Assembly: GCF_003205875.1 (NCBI RefSeq)
Contig: NZ_PUBZ01000169.1
Span: 1 to 64,000, forward strand
Direction: 5' to 3'
DNA length: 64,000 nt
Source of the DNA: Herpetosiphon llansteffanensis
GTDB lineage: Bacteria > Chloroflexota > Chloroflexia > Chloroflexales > Herpetosiphonaceae
Both the position numbers and the translations under genes were made by a program. The notes beneath the pieces were generated by a model that had not been told where the DNA came from, made no database searches, and was given only the letters and a program-made list of their open reading frames with translations. Below are positions 1 to 8,948 of the stretch, piece after piece. Within the stretch, counting starts at the first letter, position 1; every line of letters begins with the position of its first letter.

Positions 1-205
1 GGGATCAGGGGTTGGGTTTTAACGCAGCGGCGCAGAGACACAAAAATATGAAGTATGAGGGATAAAGGATGAAGGGATATAGAGCTTGACGTTCTTCGCG
101 CGCTTCGCGGTTTCAAGTTTCGTGTTCTTTGCGAATAAAATCCCGATCCCCAACCCCCAACAACCGATCCCCAATACCTATGTTCTATGCTCTCTGTTCT
201 CTGTT
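1..205. repeat. Interspersed-repeat tract upstream of rplJ
   Basis: No gene is supported here. The stretch is a mosaic of short modules that recur elsewhere in the window: a TTTTAACGCAG(C/A)GGCGCAGAG module near 17-39, a GGATGAAGG-type module near 67-76, CTTCGCGGTTTC near 103-114, CCGATCCCC runs near 142-175, and TTCTATG/TTCTGTTC runs near 182-209. The same modules lie at about 5230-5770, 12000-12397, 29360-29790 and 59340-59758. Confidence 0.6.
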
Positions 206-215
206 CTAGCTACTT

Positions 216-244
216 TTGACGAAAATGGCAAAGCCTGCTATAAT
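216..244 (+). promoter_or_regulatory. Promoter of rplJ-rplL
   Basis: A TTGACG -35 box (216-221) and a perfect TATAAT -10 box (239-244) are separated by 17 bp. A TGC precedes the -10 box (extended -10). It lies just upstream of the L10 leader and is the only strong promoter signal before rplJ. Confidence 0.8.
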
Positions 245-261
245 CTCGCTTCGGTACAAGA

Positions 262-411
262 AATACCACCGTAGACAGCAGGTGCGTTCGCGCTTAATGA
301 TGCCAAGCATCGCCCGCCGAGGTAGCTGATAGATTCTTTGCAATCTTCCACACAATTGTGTGCTACTGCCTCTGCGTGTCTTGACACTCAGGGCTTTTTT
401 ATTTGCCTGTG
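262..411 (+). ncRNA. Ribosomal protein L10 leader
   Basis: The 5' UTR of rplJ contains the conserved L10-leader strings CCGTAGACAGCAGGTGCG (269-286) and, after a short arm, GCCCGCCGAGGT near 311-322. These two pair in known L10 leaders and form the L10(L12)4 binding site. The family is known to mediate feedback control of the rplJ-rplL operon. A terminator-like hairpin follows at 368-400. The assignment rests on the conserved primary sequence and on position between promoter and rplJ; I did not run a covariance model. Confidence 0.8.
368..400 (+). terminator. Attenuator hairpin of the L10 leader
   Basis: An imperfect hairpin, GCC-CTG-GTGT pairing with ACAC-CAG-GGC around loop CTTG (368-394), is followed by six T residues (395-400). 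It ends 27 bp before the rplJ start. This fits transcription attenuation by L10 rather than only translational control. Confidence 0.55.
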
Positions 412-427
412 AAAGGAGGTGAACGGA

Positions 428-952
428 ATGCCAACACAAGCTAAGGTTGCAACCGTTGCCGAATTAACCGAACGCCTAAACCGCGCTCAAATGCTTTTAG
501 TTGCCGACTATCGCGGCTTGACAGTTGCCGAATTGAACGAACTTCGCAAGAAAGTTCGTGAAAAAGGTGGCGAGGTGATTATTGCAAAAAACACCTTGAC
601 CCGCTTGGCAGCACGCGAAGCAGGTAAAACTGAAATTGAAGAATTCTTGGGTGGCCCAACCGCACTGGCATTTTCATACGATGATATTCCAGGCGTGGCG
701 AAGGCAATTGACGATTTCTTCAAAGCTTCGAAGAAAGATATTAAGGTCAAAGGCGGGATCGTCGGTACCTCAAAAATCACTGGCGCAGATGTTGAACGGG
801 TGGCCAAAATGCCAACCCGCGATCAAAGCCTGGCCAAGATCTTGGGCGGTATCAATGCTCCAGCAAGCCGAATTGTCGGTGGCTTGAAGGGTGTTATGCG
901 CAATATTGCCTACATCCTCGGCGCACACGCACAAAAAGGTGCTGAAGGCTAA
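428..952 (+). CDS. rplJ: 50S ribosomal protein L10
   Basis: Large-subunit protein of the ribosomal stalk base. It anchors L7/L12 dimers and is needed for recruiting translation GTPases. The 174-residue product has the usual length and family signatures: [16 protein letters not shown] near residues 29-44, then a [11 protein letters not shown] segment typical of the RNA-binding region. I chose ATG 428 because AAAGGAGGTG (412-421) lies at correct spacing and the protein then begins MPTQAK; an in-frame GTG at 419 lies inside that Shine-Dalgarno sequence. rplL follows 85 bp downstream and the L10 leader precedes it, so the pair is an autoregulated operon. Confidence 0.97.
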   Translation: MPTQAKVATVAELTERLNRAQMLLVADYRGLTVAELNELRKKVREKGGEVIIAKNTLTRLAAREAGKTEIEEFLGGPTALAFSYDDIPGVAKAIDDFFKASKKDIKVKGGIVGTSKITGADVERVAKMPTRDQSLAKILGGINAPASRIVGGLKGVMRNIAYILGAHAQKGAEG

Positions 953-1037
953 TCGCATTCGTTCGGCGAATCGCCTAGCCTTTTCGCCAATTTCCTATTG
1001 AATTTCATACTTTATTGCTTTGGAGGCAATTACACTC

Positions 1038-1430
1038 ATGGCTTCAGAAAAAGTAACTGCATTGTTGGAAGAACTCAAAGGCTTGACCTTGGTTGAAGCT
1101 GCTGAATTGGCTAAAGAAATGGAAGAAGTATTCGGCGTTTCAGCTGCTGCACCAGTTGCTGTTGCTGGCGTTGCTGCTGGTAGCGATGCTCCAGCCGCTG
1201 TTGCTGAAGAACAAACCGAATTCACCGTTATCTTGAAAGGCGCTCCAGCCGACAAGAAAATCGCGATCATCAAAGCTGTTCGCGAAGTTGTCTCAGGCTT
1301 GGGCTTGAAAGAAGCCAAAGATTTGGTCGAAGGCGCTCCAAAACCAGTCAAAGAAGGTGTCAGCAAAGAAGAAGCCGAAGCTGCCAAGGCTGCTTTGGCC
1401 GCTGCTGGTGCAGAAATCGAAATCAAGTAA
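1038..1430 (+). CDS. rplL: 50S ribosomal protein L7/L12
   Basis: Stalk protein that forms dimers on L10 and contacts elongation factors. The 130-residue product has the three expected parts: an N-terminal dimerisation helix region (residues 1-32), an Ala/Val-rich hinge (about 38-56), and the C-terminal factor-binding domain with [19 protein letters not shown] and [20 protein letters not shown]. The start at 1038 is preceded by TTTGGAGG; a TTG 18 bases upstream in frame overlaps that site. It is co-transcribed with rplJ and closed by a strong terminator at 1453. Confidence 0.97.
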   Translation: MASEKVTALLEELKGLTLVEAAELAKEMEEVFGVSAAAPVAVAGVAAGSDAPAAVAEEQTEFTVILKGAPADKKIAIIKAVREVVSGLGLKEAKDLVEGAPKPVKEGVSKEEAEAAKAALAAAGAEIEIK

Positions 1431-1452
1431 GTTTTTTTTACTTGGCTTTCAG

Positions 1453-1493
1453 CCGACGTTTGGGGGTTTCTCCCCTCAAACGTCGGTTTTTTT
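1453..1493 (+). terminator. Rho-independent terminator of rplJ-rplL
   Basis: CCGACGTTTG pairs with CAAACGTCGG, extended by G/C pairs toward the loop, and is followed by seven T residues. It sits 22 bp after the rplL stop codon. Confidence 0.92.
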
Positions 1494-1574
1494 GTTAATT
1501 GCCGCCAGCTCGCCTGCTATTCTGCCAAAATTGGATTAAACTGAGGAGAAGAGTTTTTTCAGCTGTGAGTTGAC

Positions 1575-2072
1575 ATGCTTGTTGTTGTCCAACTAATCAA
1601 AACGCGCTGGACTGTGCCCCACGGCCAACGTCCACCGCAGTTGTGTCAAGGTACACCTGAACGATTAAGTGTGATGCCCCTACCACCCCATGGTTTTGTG
1701 CAAGGCGCTGTGCTGCATCATACCGAGTTTGATGAGACCAATGCCTATACTCGCCCAACTCGGGCCAATCTGCGTACCTATAGCGATTTGCGCCACCTAT
1801 ATCATAATGGCTTAGGCTTGCGCCTCAATCCCGTGCCGCAACTTGAGGTGCTGTTGCGCTTGCCCGAACAAACAACCTCTACCACAATTATGCAATTGGC
1901 AATTGGCGAATGGGGCCAGCTGAGCTATAAAACCCGCTTTGGCTTGGAACGTGAGGCGACCTACACCAAATATACATTCAATATCACCTACCGCGCTTAT
2001 CTCGACCCCTTTGTTTTTATGCGTGGCAATCCAACCTACACGATTCACATGCCTTTGGAGCATAGCCCATGA
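1575..2072 (+). CDS. Hypothetical protein, translationally coupled to a PfkB kinase
   Basis: 165 residues, no family recognised. The protein is soluble in appearance with no signal peptide or membrane segment, rich in Thr, Tyr and Pro. It contains the regular beta-type stretch TSTTIMQLAIGEWGQLSYKT near residues 96-115. Its stop overlaps the ATG of the downstream kinase in the ATGA arrangement, so the two are likely made together. The start is uncertain because no good Shine-Dalgarno site precedes ATG 1575 (only GTGAGT nearby). It could be a nucleotide- or sugar-related partner of the kinase, but nothing in the sequence shows this. Confidence 0.6.
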   Translation: MLVVVQLIKTRWTVPHGQRPPQLCQGTPERLSVMPLPPHGFVQGAVLHHTEFDETNAYTRPTRANLRTYSDLRHLYHNGLGLRLNPVPQLEVLLRLPEQTTSTTIMQLAIGEWGQLSYKTRFGLEREATYTKYTFNITYRAYLDPFVFMRGNPTYTIHMPLEHSP

Positions 2073-2848
2073 GCCTTGAGTATCTGTTAATTGGTGCATT
2101 AACTCGCGATCTGACCGCAACCGGCTGGAAACAAGGCGGCACTGGCACGTTTGCAGCGCGAGCCTTGGCTGCATGGGGCGTGGCAACCACGATTATCACG
2201 CCAGCTCAAAGGCAGATCATGTTTGATTTGCCAAACACATGCACTTTGTTGCGTTTGCCAAGCAGCGCCACCGCCACCTTTGAAAACCGTTATCAGGGCG
2301 ATGGCCGCACTCAATGGCTCCATGCTGCCCCAACCACTTTGGATTGGGCTTGTCTTGGGCCATATTGGCGCACAGCCCGCTTGGTGCATCTTGCGCCCTT
2401 GGCCCAAGAATTAACCGCCATTCCGCCACGCACGCTTTTCCCCCATGCCTTGATTGGCTTAACGGCTCAGGGTTGGCTACGCACATGGGATAGCACTGGT
2501 CGAATTCAGCCTAAACTTTGGCAGCCAACCCCAACTGAGCTAGCCCAAATCGATGCTTTGGTGGTGAGCGATGAAGATGTTGCTAGCAATACTCAGCTGG
2601 TTGCCAGTTGGGCCAAAAATTGTGGCTTGGTGGCAATGACCCAAGGCTCTCGCGGCGCAACCATCTGGATCAATGGCGAGGCCCAGCATGTGGCGGCCTA
2701 TCCGGCGCAGGTCAGCGACCCAACGGGAGCTGGTGATGTTTGGGCGGCAGCCTGGTTTTGGCGCATGCAGCAAGGTGCAGCAGCATTGCAAGCAGCCGAT
2801 TGGGCCTGCCAACAAGCAGCCTTGCAGATCAGCGGCCAATTAGTCTGA
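2069..2848 (+). CDS. PfkB-family carbohydrate kinase
   Basis: Sugar or nucleoside kinase of the ribokinase (PfkB) fold, 259 residues, slightly short for the family. The diagnostic element is DPTGAGDVWAAAWF near residues 216-229, the PfkB signature with the anion-hole GAGD and its catalytic Asp. An N-terminal LIGALTRDL strand and a GGTGTFAARALAAWG segment correspond to the substrate-binding Gly-Gly region. Substrate cannot be told from sequence. It overlaps the preceding hypothetical gene by 4 bp. A MITE-like repeat lies directly downstream at 2863. Confidence 0.8.
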   Translation: MSLEYLLIGALTRDLTATGWKQGGTGTFAARALAAWGVATTIITPAQRQIMFDLPNTCTLLRLPSSATATFENRYQGDGRTQWLHAAPTTLDWACLGPYWRTARLVHLAPLAQELTAIPPRTLFPHALIGLTAQGWLRTWDSTGRIQPKLWQPTPTELAQIDALVVSDEDVASNTQLVASWAKNCGLVAMTQGSRGATIWINGEAQHVAAYPAQVSDPTGAGDVWAAAWFWRMQQGAAALQAADWACQQAALQISGQLV

Positions 2849-2862
2849 TGTAGCGTATTATT

Positions 2863-2996
2863 CCCTCACCCCCAACCCCTCGCCCACTGAACGCGGGCGA
2901 GGGGAGTTTGAATTTTTGGTTTGATCGCTAAATCGTAGCAAGACCACAGCATTAAAGCCCCTCGCCCGCGCACGGGAGAGGGGTTGGGGGTGAGGG
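2863..2996. repeat. MITE-like palindromic element, copy 1
   Basis: A 134 bp element bounded by CCCTCACCCCCAACCCCTC and its near-complement GAGGGGTTGGGGGTGAGGG. Each arm also holds a CCCCTCGCCC/GGGCGAGGGG-type hairpin, so the whole can fold as a long cruciform with side hairpins. Two further copies of nearly the same length lie at 5480-5610 and 22110-22240. The centre of this copy has diverged more than those of the other two. Confidence 0.7.
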
Positions 2997-3006
2997 GAAT
3001 TCAGAC

Positions 3007-3387
3007 TTAGCGCAATACAATCACTTCGACTTCAACTTGCACATCGCGGGGCAAGCGCGCAACTTGCACAGTTGAGCGCGCTGGTGGATTTTCGGGGAAG
3101 TATTCGCCATAAATTGCATTGACCGTGGCAAAGTCGTTCATATCGGCCAAGAAAATCGTGGTTTTGACCACTTTTTCAAGGCTGGTGCCAGCTGCGGTCA
3201 GCAAGGCGCGAATATTTTCCATCACTTGGCGAGTCTGAACCGAAACGTCGCCCTCAACAACTTGGCCAGTGGCGGGGTCAAGTGGAATTTGGCCTGAGCA
3301 GAACAACAATCCATCAATGGCAATTGCTTGTGAGTATGGGCCAATTGCGGCAGGTGCGTTGGGCGTGCTGATAACTTCACGGGTCAT
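3007..3387 (-). CDS. ridA: RidA family enamine/imine deaminase
   Basis: RidA hydrolyses reactive 2-aminoacrylate and related enamines released by PLP enzymes, protecting the cell from their damage. The 126-residue length is typical. Family signatures are visible: APAAIGPYSQAI near residues 11-22, FCSGQIPLDP near 29-38, and PARSTVQVARLP near 101-112 containing the catalytic Arg. It is the last gene of a minus-strand series eno-yraN-ridA, 21 bp after yraN, with a good AAGGAG site before the ATG. Confidence 0.93.
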   Translation of the reverse strand: MTREVISTPNAPAAIGPYSQAIAIDGLLFCSGQIPLDPATGQVVEGDVSVQTRQVMENIRALLTAAGTSLEKVVKTTIFLADMNDFATVNAIYGEYFPENPPARSTVQVARLPRDVQVEVEVIVLR

Positions 3388-3408
3388 GCAAAACTCCTTG
3401 CTAGCTAC

Positions 3409-3783
3409 TTATTCAATCGAAATTGCCTGAAAATGCTCAAGTTGGGGTTGGCCATGAGCGAGGGTGATGGCGATGGCATCGATGCGATACTCACCAAGCC
3501 ACGGGGTTTGGGCTTGATCAAGCGCTTGCAGATAGGCCTGCATCAATTGAGCTAAACGCTGGCGTTTTTTGAGGGTCAATGATTCTGCTGCACTGCCATG
3601 GGCTGCGCCGCGGCGGGTGCGGACTTCAATAATCACCAAGGTCGTCTGATCGTAGGCGATCAAATCGATTTCGCCCCAACGACAGCGCCACCCACTCGTA
3701 ATGAGTTGATAGCCTAATTGCTGGAGATAGGCGGCGGCGTAGTGCTCGCCCCACTGCCCAAGTGCTTTGCGATCATCGGCCAT
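3409..3783 (-). CDS. YraN/UPF0102 family endonuclease-like protein
   Basis: Small restriction-endonuclease-fold protein, 124 residues, typical of the UPF0102 family usually found near rnhB or ribosomal genes. The diagnostic region is WGEIDLIAYDQTTLVIIEVRTRRG, here residues about 35-58, where GEID and IIEVR supply the PD-(D/E)xK core. The usual Lys of EVKTR is Arg here, as in some other members. I chose ATG 3783 because a GGGGGG Shine-Dalgarno stretch precedes it; a GTG 30 bases upstream lies beyond that. The ribosome site sits in a small hairpin (3784-3806). Biological role of the family is not established. Confidence 0.85.
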   Translation of the reverse strand: MADDRKALGQWGEHYAAAYLQQLGYQLITSGWRCRWGEIDLIAYDQTTLVIIEVRTRRGAAHGSAAESLTLKKRQRLAQLMQAYLQALDQAQTPWLGEYRIDAIAITLAHGQPQLEHFQAISIE

Positions 3784-3806
3784 GCTTGCCCCCCTAAAAT
3801 AGCAAG
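3784..3806 (-). promoter_or_regulatory. Hairpin enclosing the yraN ribosome-binding site
   Basis: On the mRNA, GCUUGC (3806-3801) pairs with GCAAGC (3789-3784) immediately before the AUG, leaving the G-rich Shine-Dalgarno sequence in the loop. It could modulate yraN translation after eno. Confidence 0.4.
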
Positions 3807-3807
3807 C

Positions 3808-3829
3808 GGACACGCGCCGTTGCGTGTCC
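3808..3829 (-). terminator. Intercistronic hairpin between eno and yraN
   Basis: A perfect 8-bp stem, GGACACGC/GCGTGTCC, with a 6-base loop lies 18 bp after the eno stop. No T-run follows, so it is more likely a processing or stability hairpin than a full terminator. It may keep downstream transcripts below the level of eno. Confidence 0.55.
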
Positions 3830-3846
3830 TGAATGGTCAGTGTCGA

Positions 3847-5479
<1,633 letters not shown>

Positions 5480-5610
5480 CCCTCACCCCAACCCCTCTCC
5501 CACGTGGCGGGCGAGGGGCTTTTCCATGGTGGTTCTATCGCAATGCGTCGATAAAAACGGCTGCTCCCCCTCGCCCGCGTCCAGTGGGAGAGGGGGTTGG
5601 GGGGTGAGGG
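5480..5610. repeat. MITE-like palindromic element, copy 2
   Basis: A 131 bp element with ends CCCTCACCCCAACCCCTCTCC and GGAGAGGGGGTTGGGGGGTGAGGG-type complement. The centre, GTGGTTCTATCGCAATGCGTCGATAAA, closely matches the centre of the copy at 22110, which is also 131 bp long. The shared centre shows that these are copies of one element and not just independent G/C-rich palindromes. Confidence 0.75.
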
Positions 5611-5773
5611 AACGCGTTTTCCAATCCAATGAACCAGTACAGCTTTCGGCTCGTGGAATTCATTTATTACTCAACAATCTTCCGCTAGCCAAAAGCCAAT
5701 CGCCTGTAGCCTATAGCCAACTCAACCTTCGTGCTCTTCGTGCTCTTCGTGGATCAAAACTAGCCCCTGATGC
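5611..5773. repeat. Interspersed-repeat tract downstream of the amino-acid kinase
   Basis: No gene is supported. It contains CTAGCCAAAAGCCAATCG near 5686-5703, CCTATAGCC near 5710-5718 and CGTGCTCTTCGTGCTCTTCGTGGAT near 5730-5754, all modules found in the other repeat tracts of the window. Confidence 0.5.
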
Positions 5774-6460
5774 CTACGCTACAACCACCGTCTCAACTCC
5801 ATCCAAAAAGCCATTCAGATCGGTGATGCGCACCCGCCCAACATGCGGTGCTGCCAACGAGGCTGCTTTGACCACCGAGGTATAGGTTGGATCGAACGCG
5901 CCTTGTTTGATGTAGCGATCACATTGCCTCCCAGAAATGCCACTAATCCGTCGCCCGCTGGCATACACGCCTGGAGTTTGCACAATATAGGTTAATTGAT
6001 CTGCTGAAAGTGCTGAGGCAATCATCTGGGCTGCGGTATCGGCGTTGAGCAATTTCACCGCGCCGGTGGCGCTTTCCATGGCGAGTGGAGCCAGCACAGG
6101 CAACCACGCTTGCTCCAATAAATAGTGCAATACCTCGAAGCGCACAATCGGCTCATCGCTTTTGGGCAGCAAATACATCAATTCCAAATCTGAGCCACAT
6201 AAGCCAATTGCTTGTAAATGATGTTGCGTGAGCGCAGCAACCAAGCGTGGATTGATGCCGCCACGCAATGCCATGGCCGCAATTTCCGCTGCCGCCGGAT
6301 GATTCGTGCCGCCGATAGCGTTCAGGACGCGCGGCAAAATGCTGCCACCACCATGAATTAAAACCACTTGATCGTTGATGCTGCTTAAGGCACTAATTAA
6401 TGTTTGCAGTGAATCCGCGTGATCCACTTCGTAGCCGCTAATTTTGATTACGTGCGTCAT
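5774..6460 (-). CDS. Divergent amino-acid kinase family protein (ArgB/LysZ-like)
   Basis: The fold is that of acetylglutamate kinase: THVIKISG at the N-terminus (nucleotide-phosphate Lys), LIHGGGS near residues 34-40, GLCGSDLEL near 85-93, PVLAPLA near 118-124, and NADTAAQMIASAL near 138-150 followed by YIVQTPGVYASG. At 228 residues it is about 30 shorter than usual ArgB. The substrate-binding GLRVT segment expected after the first third is replaced by GGTNHPAAAEIA, so acetylglutamate may not be its substrate. It could act on another acyl or amino acid, perhaps in lysine/LysW-type chemistry. It follows a PfkB kinase on the same strand, 88 bp apart. Confidence 0.65.
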   Translation of the reverse strand: MTHVIKISGYEVDHADSLQTLISALSSINDQVVLIHGGGSILPRVLNAIGGTNHPAAAEIAAMALRGGINPRLVAALTQHHLQAIGLCGSDLELMYLLPKSDEPIVRFEVLHYLLEQAWLPVLAPLAMESATGAVKLLNADTAAQMIASALSADQLTYIVQTPGVYASGRRISGISGRQCDRYIKQGAFDPTYTSVVKAASLAAPHVGRVRITDLNGFLDGVETVVVA

Positions 6461-6548
6461 TGCTGGTTGTCCCCATCTGTGTTGTGCTCAATTGTAACGA
6501 GGGGGACTAGCAAACAATAGGATTAAAGATGACGAAGCGGTGACAGTT

Positions 6549-7457
6549 TTAGGCTGTGCTTTGTTGGAGTGCTTGCAAAACCTGCTGGTAATGAGGAAAA
6601 CCATTGGTCGAACCTTTGACCCCAATTTTGCTCGCGGCAACATATTGACCAACGTTTAAGGCTTGCTGCGGTGTTAAATCGCTTGCTAAACCTGCAATAA
6701 AACCTGCACAAAACGCATCGCCAGCGCCAGTTTTATCGACAATTGGGCCTAGATTGAAGGCTGGCGCATAGTCGATTTGATTGGTTGAACGCACGCCAAG
6801 GGTTGCGCCATGGTTGCCATGAGTTGCTACCACGATCTCAACATCAAATGCTCGCCATAGCACATGCATCAATTCGTGGCTATGCATGGCCAATTGCTCA
6901 GTGCTGAGAATTACGACGGTGGCTGCTTGGAGAAAATCACGGTGGTAATCATCGACATTAACCAATGCTTGGACATCGACAATCACCTGTTTGCCAGCAT
7001 CACGTGCTGCTTGGGCAACATAGCGACACCAATTTTGGGTTGAGCAATACAGCCATTGGCTTTGCGCAAAAATGGCTGGCAAAGCGTTTTCGGGGTAGCG
7101 ATAGCGCTGCACTTGCTTGGGATCGTTGATGCACTGACGATTGCCATCATGATCAATTAATATGACTGTGCGTGAAGTTGTTTGCCAATCGGGGCGAATA
7201 TAGGTATTGGCTAAACCTTTGGATTGAGCTAGTTGCACCACCACATCAGCCAACCGATCTTGGCCGATGACACTGCCAAAATGAATCTGATGCCCTAACG
7301 CAGTTAGGCCAACCGCAACATTGGTCGCCGCGCCACCAATATCATCGTTAATGCCATCGAAGCAAAACCGAGTATCGCCTAAATCAAGTGGAAATTGCTC
7401 AATTGCAACGTTGGTATCAAGATTGAGATCACCAAAAACAACGATTGGCTGTTGCAT
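6549..7457 (-). CDS. PfkB-family (ribokinase-like) carbohydrate kinase
   Basis: Phosphorylates a sugar or nucleoside at a hydroxymethyl group; 302 residues, normal size. N-terminal VVFGDLNLDTNVAIEQF and DDIGGAATNVAVGLTALG (about residues 36-53) form the substrate side, and IVDKTGAGDAFCAGFIAGLA near 240-259 is PfkB signature 2 with the catalytic Asp. ATG 7457 is chosen because GGAGGAA stands just upstream; a start 21 bases earlier lacks support. It lies 33 bp after the Nudix gene, and the amino-acid kinase follows. The substrate is not evident. Confidence 0.85.
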   Translation of the reverse strand: MQQPIVVFGDLNLDTNVAIEQFPLDLGDTRFCFDGINDDIGGAATNVAVGLTALGHQIHFGSVIGQDRLADVVVQLAQSKGLANTYIRPDWQTTSRTVILIDHDGNRQCINDPKQVQRYRYPENALPAIFAQSQWLYCSTQNWCRYVAQAARDAGKQVIVDVQALVNVDDYHRDFLQAATVVILSTEQLAMHSHELMHVLWRAFDVEIVVATHGNHGATLGVRSTNQIDYAPAFNLGPIVDKTGAGDAFCAGFIAGLASDLTPQQALNVGQYVAASKIGVKGSTNGFPHYQQVLQALQQSTA

Positions 7458-7490
7458 TCCATTCCTCCGCTGCTTCAAAAGCCTTGCTGC

Positions 7491-8006
7491 TCAACGTGGG
7501 TGGGCGATAATCCATGGCGCATCATACCAGCCAACTTCAGTATTGGGCTGCTCGCGCCATTGTTGCAAAATATGCAGGTGGAATGGGGCTAAAGCTGGGT
7601 ATTGATCAGGCGCAAACCAGCCCATCTGGTCAACTTCGCGCGAGGCTTGAAATGTGCCACCAATCAGTGTGCCACAAACCACAAATTCAAATTTGGGGCG
7701 GTCGCGGGTTACGCCAATTAATGCTAAGCGATCGGCTCGCACCTGCAAGCCTGATTCTTCGCGCACCTCGCGTTCGAGGGTTTCGAGCGGCGATTCTGCT
7801 TTGTTCATCCAACCGCCGGGCATGCCCCAGGGGTGCGTGCGGCGATAGGTATGATGAAATAGTAACAACCGCCCTTGTTCATCGGTAATAATGCCTGCTA
7901 CGCCCAGCAAAAAATGCGGATTAATCGCATTTGCCGCCAGCCAATGTAAACGTGGTGGCAAGCGAAAGCGTTTTAATAAAGGAAAAATAAAGCTTGGTAA
8001 TTCCAT
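7491..8006 (-). CDS. Nudix hydrolase
   Basis: Hydrolyses a nucleoside diphosphate linked to another moiety, with Mg ions. The Nudix box is complete: G-x5-E-x7-REVREESG near residues 71-93 (GGWMNKAE...REVREESGLQV), with the REx2EExG metal-binding core. The protein is 171 residues, with a basic, hydrophobic N-terminal segment (LPSFIFPLLKRFRLPPRLHW) that may sit near the membrane. ATG 8006 is preceded by a weak GAGG site. It is divergent from lexA, with its own likely promoter at 8042-8070, and heads a Nudix-PfkB-amino-acid-kinase series. Confidence 0.88.
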   Translation of the reverse strand: MELPSFIFPLLKRFRLPPRLHWLAANAINPHFLLGVAGIITDEQGRLLLFHHTYRRTHPWGMPGGWMNKAESPLETLEREVREESGLQVRADRLALIGVTRDRPKFEFVVCGTLIGGTFQASREVDQMGWFAPDQYPALAPFHLHILQQWREQPNTEVGWYDAPWIIAHPR

Positions 8007-8041
8007 AATAGCCTCAGTCCAAATCAAAATGAGATCATTAA

Positions 8042-8070
8042 AGTATAAGCTGATTGGTGCTACTCCCCAA
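8042..8070 (-). promoter_or_regulatory. Possible promoter of the Nudix-kinase operon
   Basis: Reading the minus strand, TTGGGG (8070-8065) and TATACT (8047-8042) are 17 bp apart, about 35 bp before the Nudix start. The -10 is good and the -35 weak. Confidence 0.4.
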
Positions 8071-8133
8071 TCAAATTAATTATTTGCTCATGATTTTGCC
8101 AATTTTGGGTTGAATTTAGCTGTTTTAGCTAAA

Positions 8134-8198
8134 AAGTAGAACATCCTAGTTGACAGAACATATGTATTTTTCTATAATAACAAGTAGAACGTCTATTC
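8134..8198 (+). promoter_or_regulatory. lexA promoter with LexA-type half-sites
   Basis: A consensus promoter, TTGACA (8150-8155) and TATAAT (8173-8178), has a 17 bp spacer. Three AGAAC motifs overlap it: AAGTAGAACATC (8134-8145), AGAACATATGTAT directly after the -35 (8155-8167) and AAGTAGAACGTCTATTC directly after the -10 (8182-8198). GAACGTCTATTC matches seven of eight positions of the Gram-positive GAAC-N4-GTTC operator. The placement fits SOS autorepression of lexA. Confidence 0.75.
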
Positions 8199-8249
8199 GT
8201 GTATGGCTGAATACCAACAGCTACGTCGGCCCAGAAAGGAAGCGCTTCA

Positions 8250-8894
8250 ATGAGCGGATTATCGCAACGCCAACAACGGATCTATGATTACATCAAGCAA
8301 TTTATTCGCACAAATGGCTATGCTCCGGCGATTCGCGATATTCAACGCGAGTTAAGTATTTCATCAACCTCTGTGGTTGCTTATAACTTACGCGCCCTCG
8401 AAAGCAAAGGCCAAATTCGCCGCGAAGGCAACATCTCGCGCGCAATCGAATTGATTAATGTTGAACAACCATTGCCCACCGTGCTTGGCGGCCAACGCGT
8501 GCCAGTGCTGGGCGTTATTGCCGCTGGCCAGCCAATTCCAGGCCCCAACGAATCAACCAACTCCGAAGATTCGGTTTTGGTGCCCGAAGAAATCGTTGGC
8601 AGCGATAAGCTGGGCGATGTCTATGCCTTACGGGTCAAAGGCTACTCGATGGTCGATGCCTTGATTGCCGATGGCGATATTGTTTTGTTGCGCTATCAGG
8701 AAACCGCCGAAAATGGCGAGATGGTCGCAGCCCGCATTCGCGATGAAAATGAAGTGACCTTGAAGCGGATTTATTGGGAAGGCGACCGCGTGCGGTTGCA
8801 GCCAGCCAACGTCACCATGGACGCAATGTACTATCCATCAACCAATGTGGAAGTTCAAGGCCGCGTGGTTGGGGTTATTCGCAACCTCGGCTAA
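8250..8894 (+). CDS. lexA: LexA repressor
   Basis: SOS regulator that self-cleaves when activated by RecA filaments. The 214-residue product has an N-terminal winged helix (QRQQRIYDYIKQFIRTNGYAP, recognition region SISSTSVVAYNLRALE), a cleavage site with the Ala-Gly bond in GVIAAGQPI near residue 92, the catalytic Ser in KGYSMVDALI near 133, and the catalytic Lys in VTLKRIYW near 172. The common GDSM is GYSM here, which leaves Ser and Met in place. An AGAAAGGAAGCG site precedes the ATG. The promoter carries AGAAC half-sites, so it is likely autoregulated. A bidirectional terminator follows. Confidence 0.95.
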   Translation: MSGLSQRQQRIYDYIKQFIRTNGYAPAIRDIQRELSISSTSVVAYNLRALESKGQIRREGNISRAIELINVEQPLPTVLGGQRVPVLGVIAAGQPIPGPNESTNSEDSVLVPEEIVGSDKLGDVYALRVKGYSMVDALIADGDIVLLRYQETAENGEMVAARIRDENEVTLKRIYWEGDRVRLQPANVTMDAMYYPSTNVEVQGRVVGVIRNLG

Positions 8895-8918
8895 AATCCT
8901 GCTCCAAACAACATACCC

Positions 8919-8948
8919 AAAGGGACGGAATTAATTCCGTCCCTTTTT
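8919..8948 (+). terminator. Bidirectional terminator after lexA
   Basis: AAAGGGACGGAATTAATTCCGTCCCTTT forms a near-perfect palindrome followed by T-rich sequence. The stop codon of the convergent minus-strand gene at 8931 lies inside the stem, so it can serve both transcripts. Confidence 0.85.

Noticed and set aside
5526-5885. A 119-codon plus-strand frame starting in the MITE-like element
   Set aside because: It runs through repeat DNA and into the kinase gene on the other strand. The product is repeat translation.
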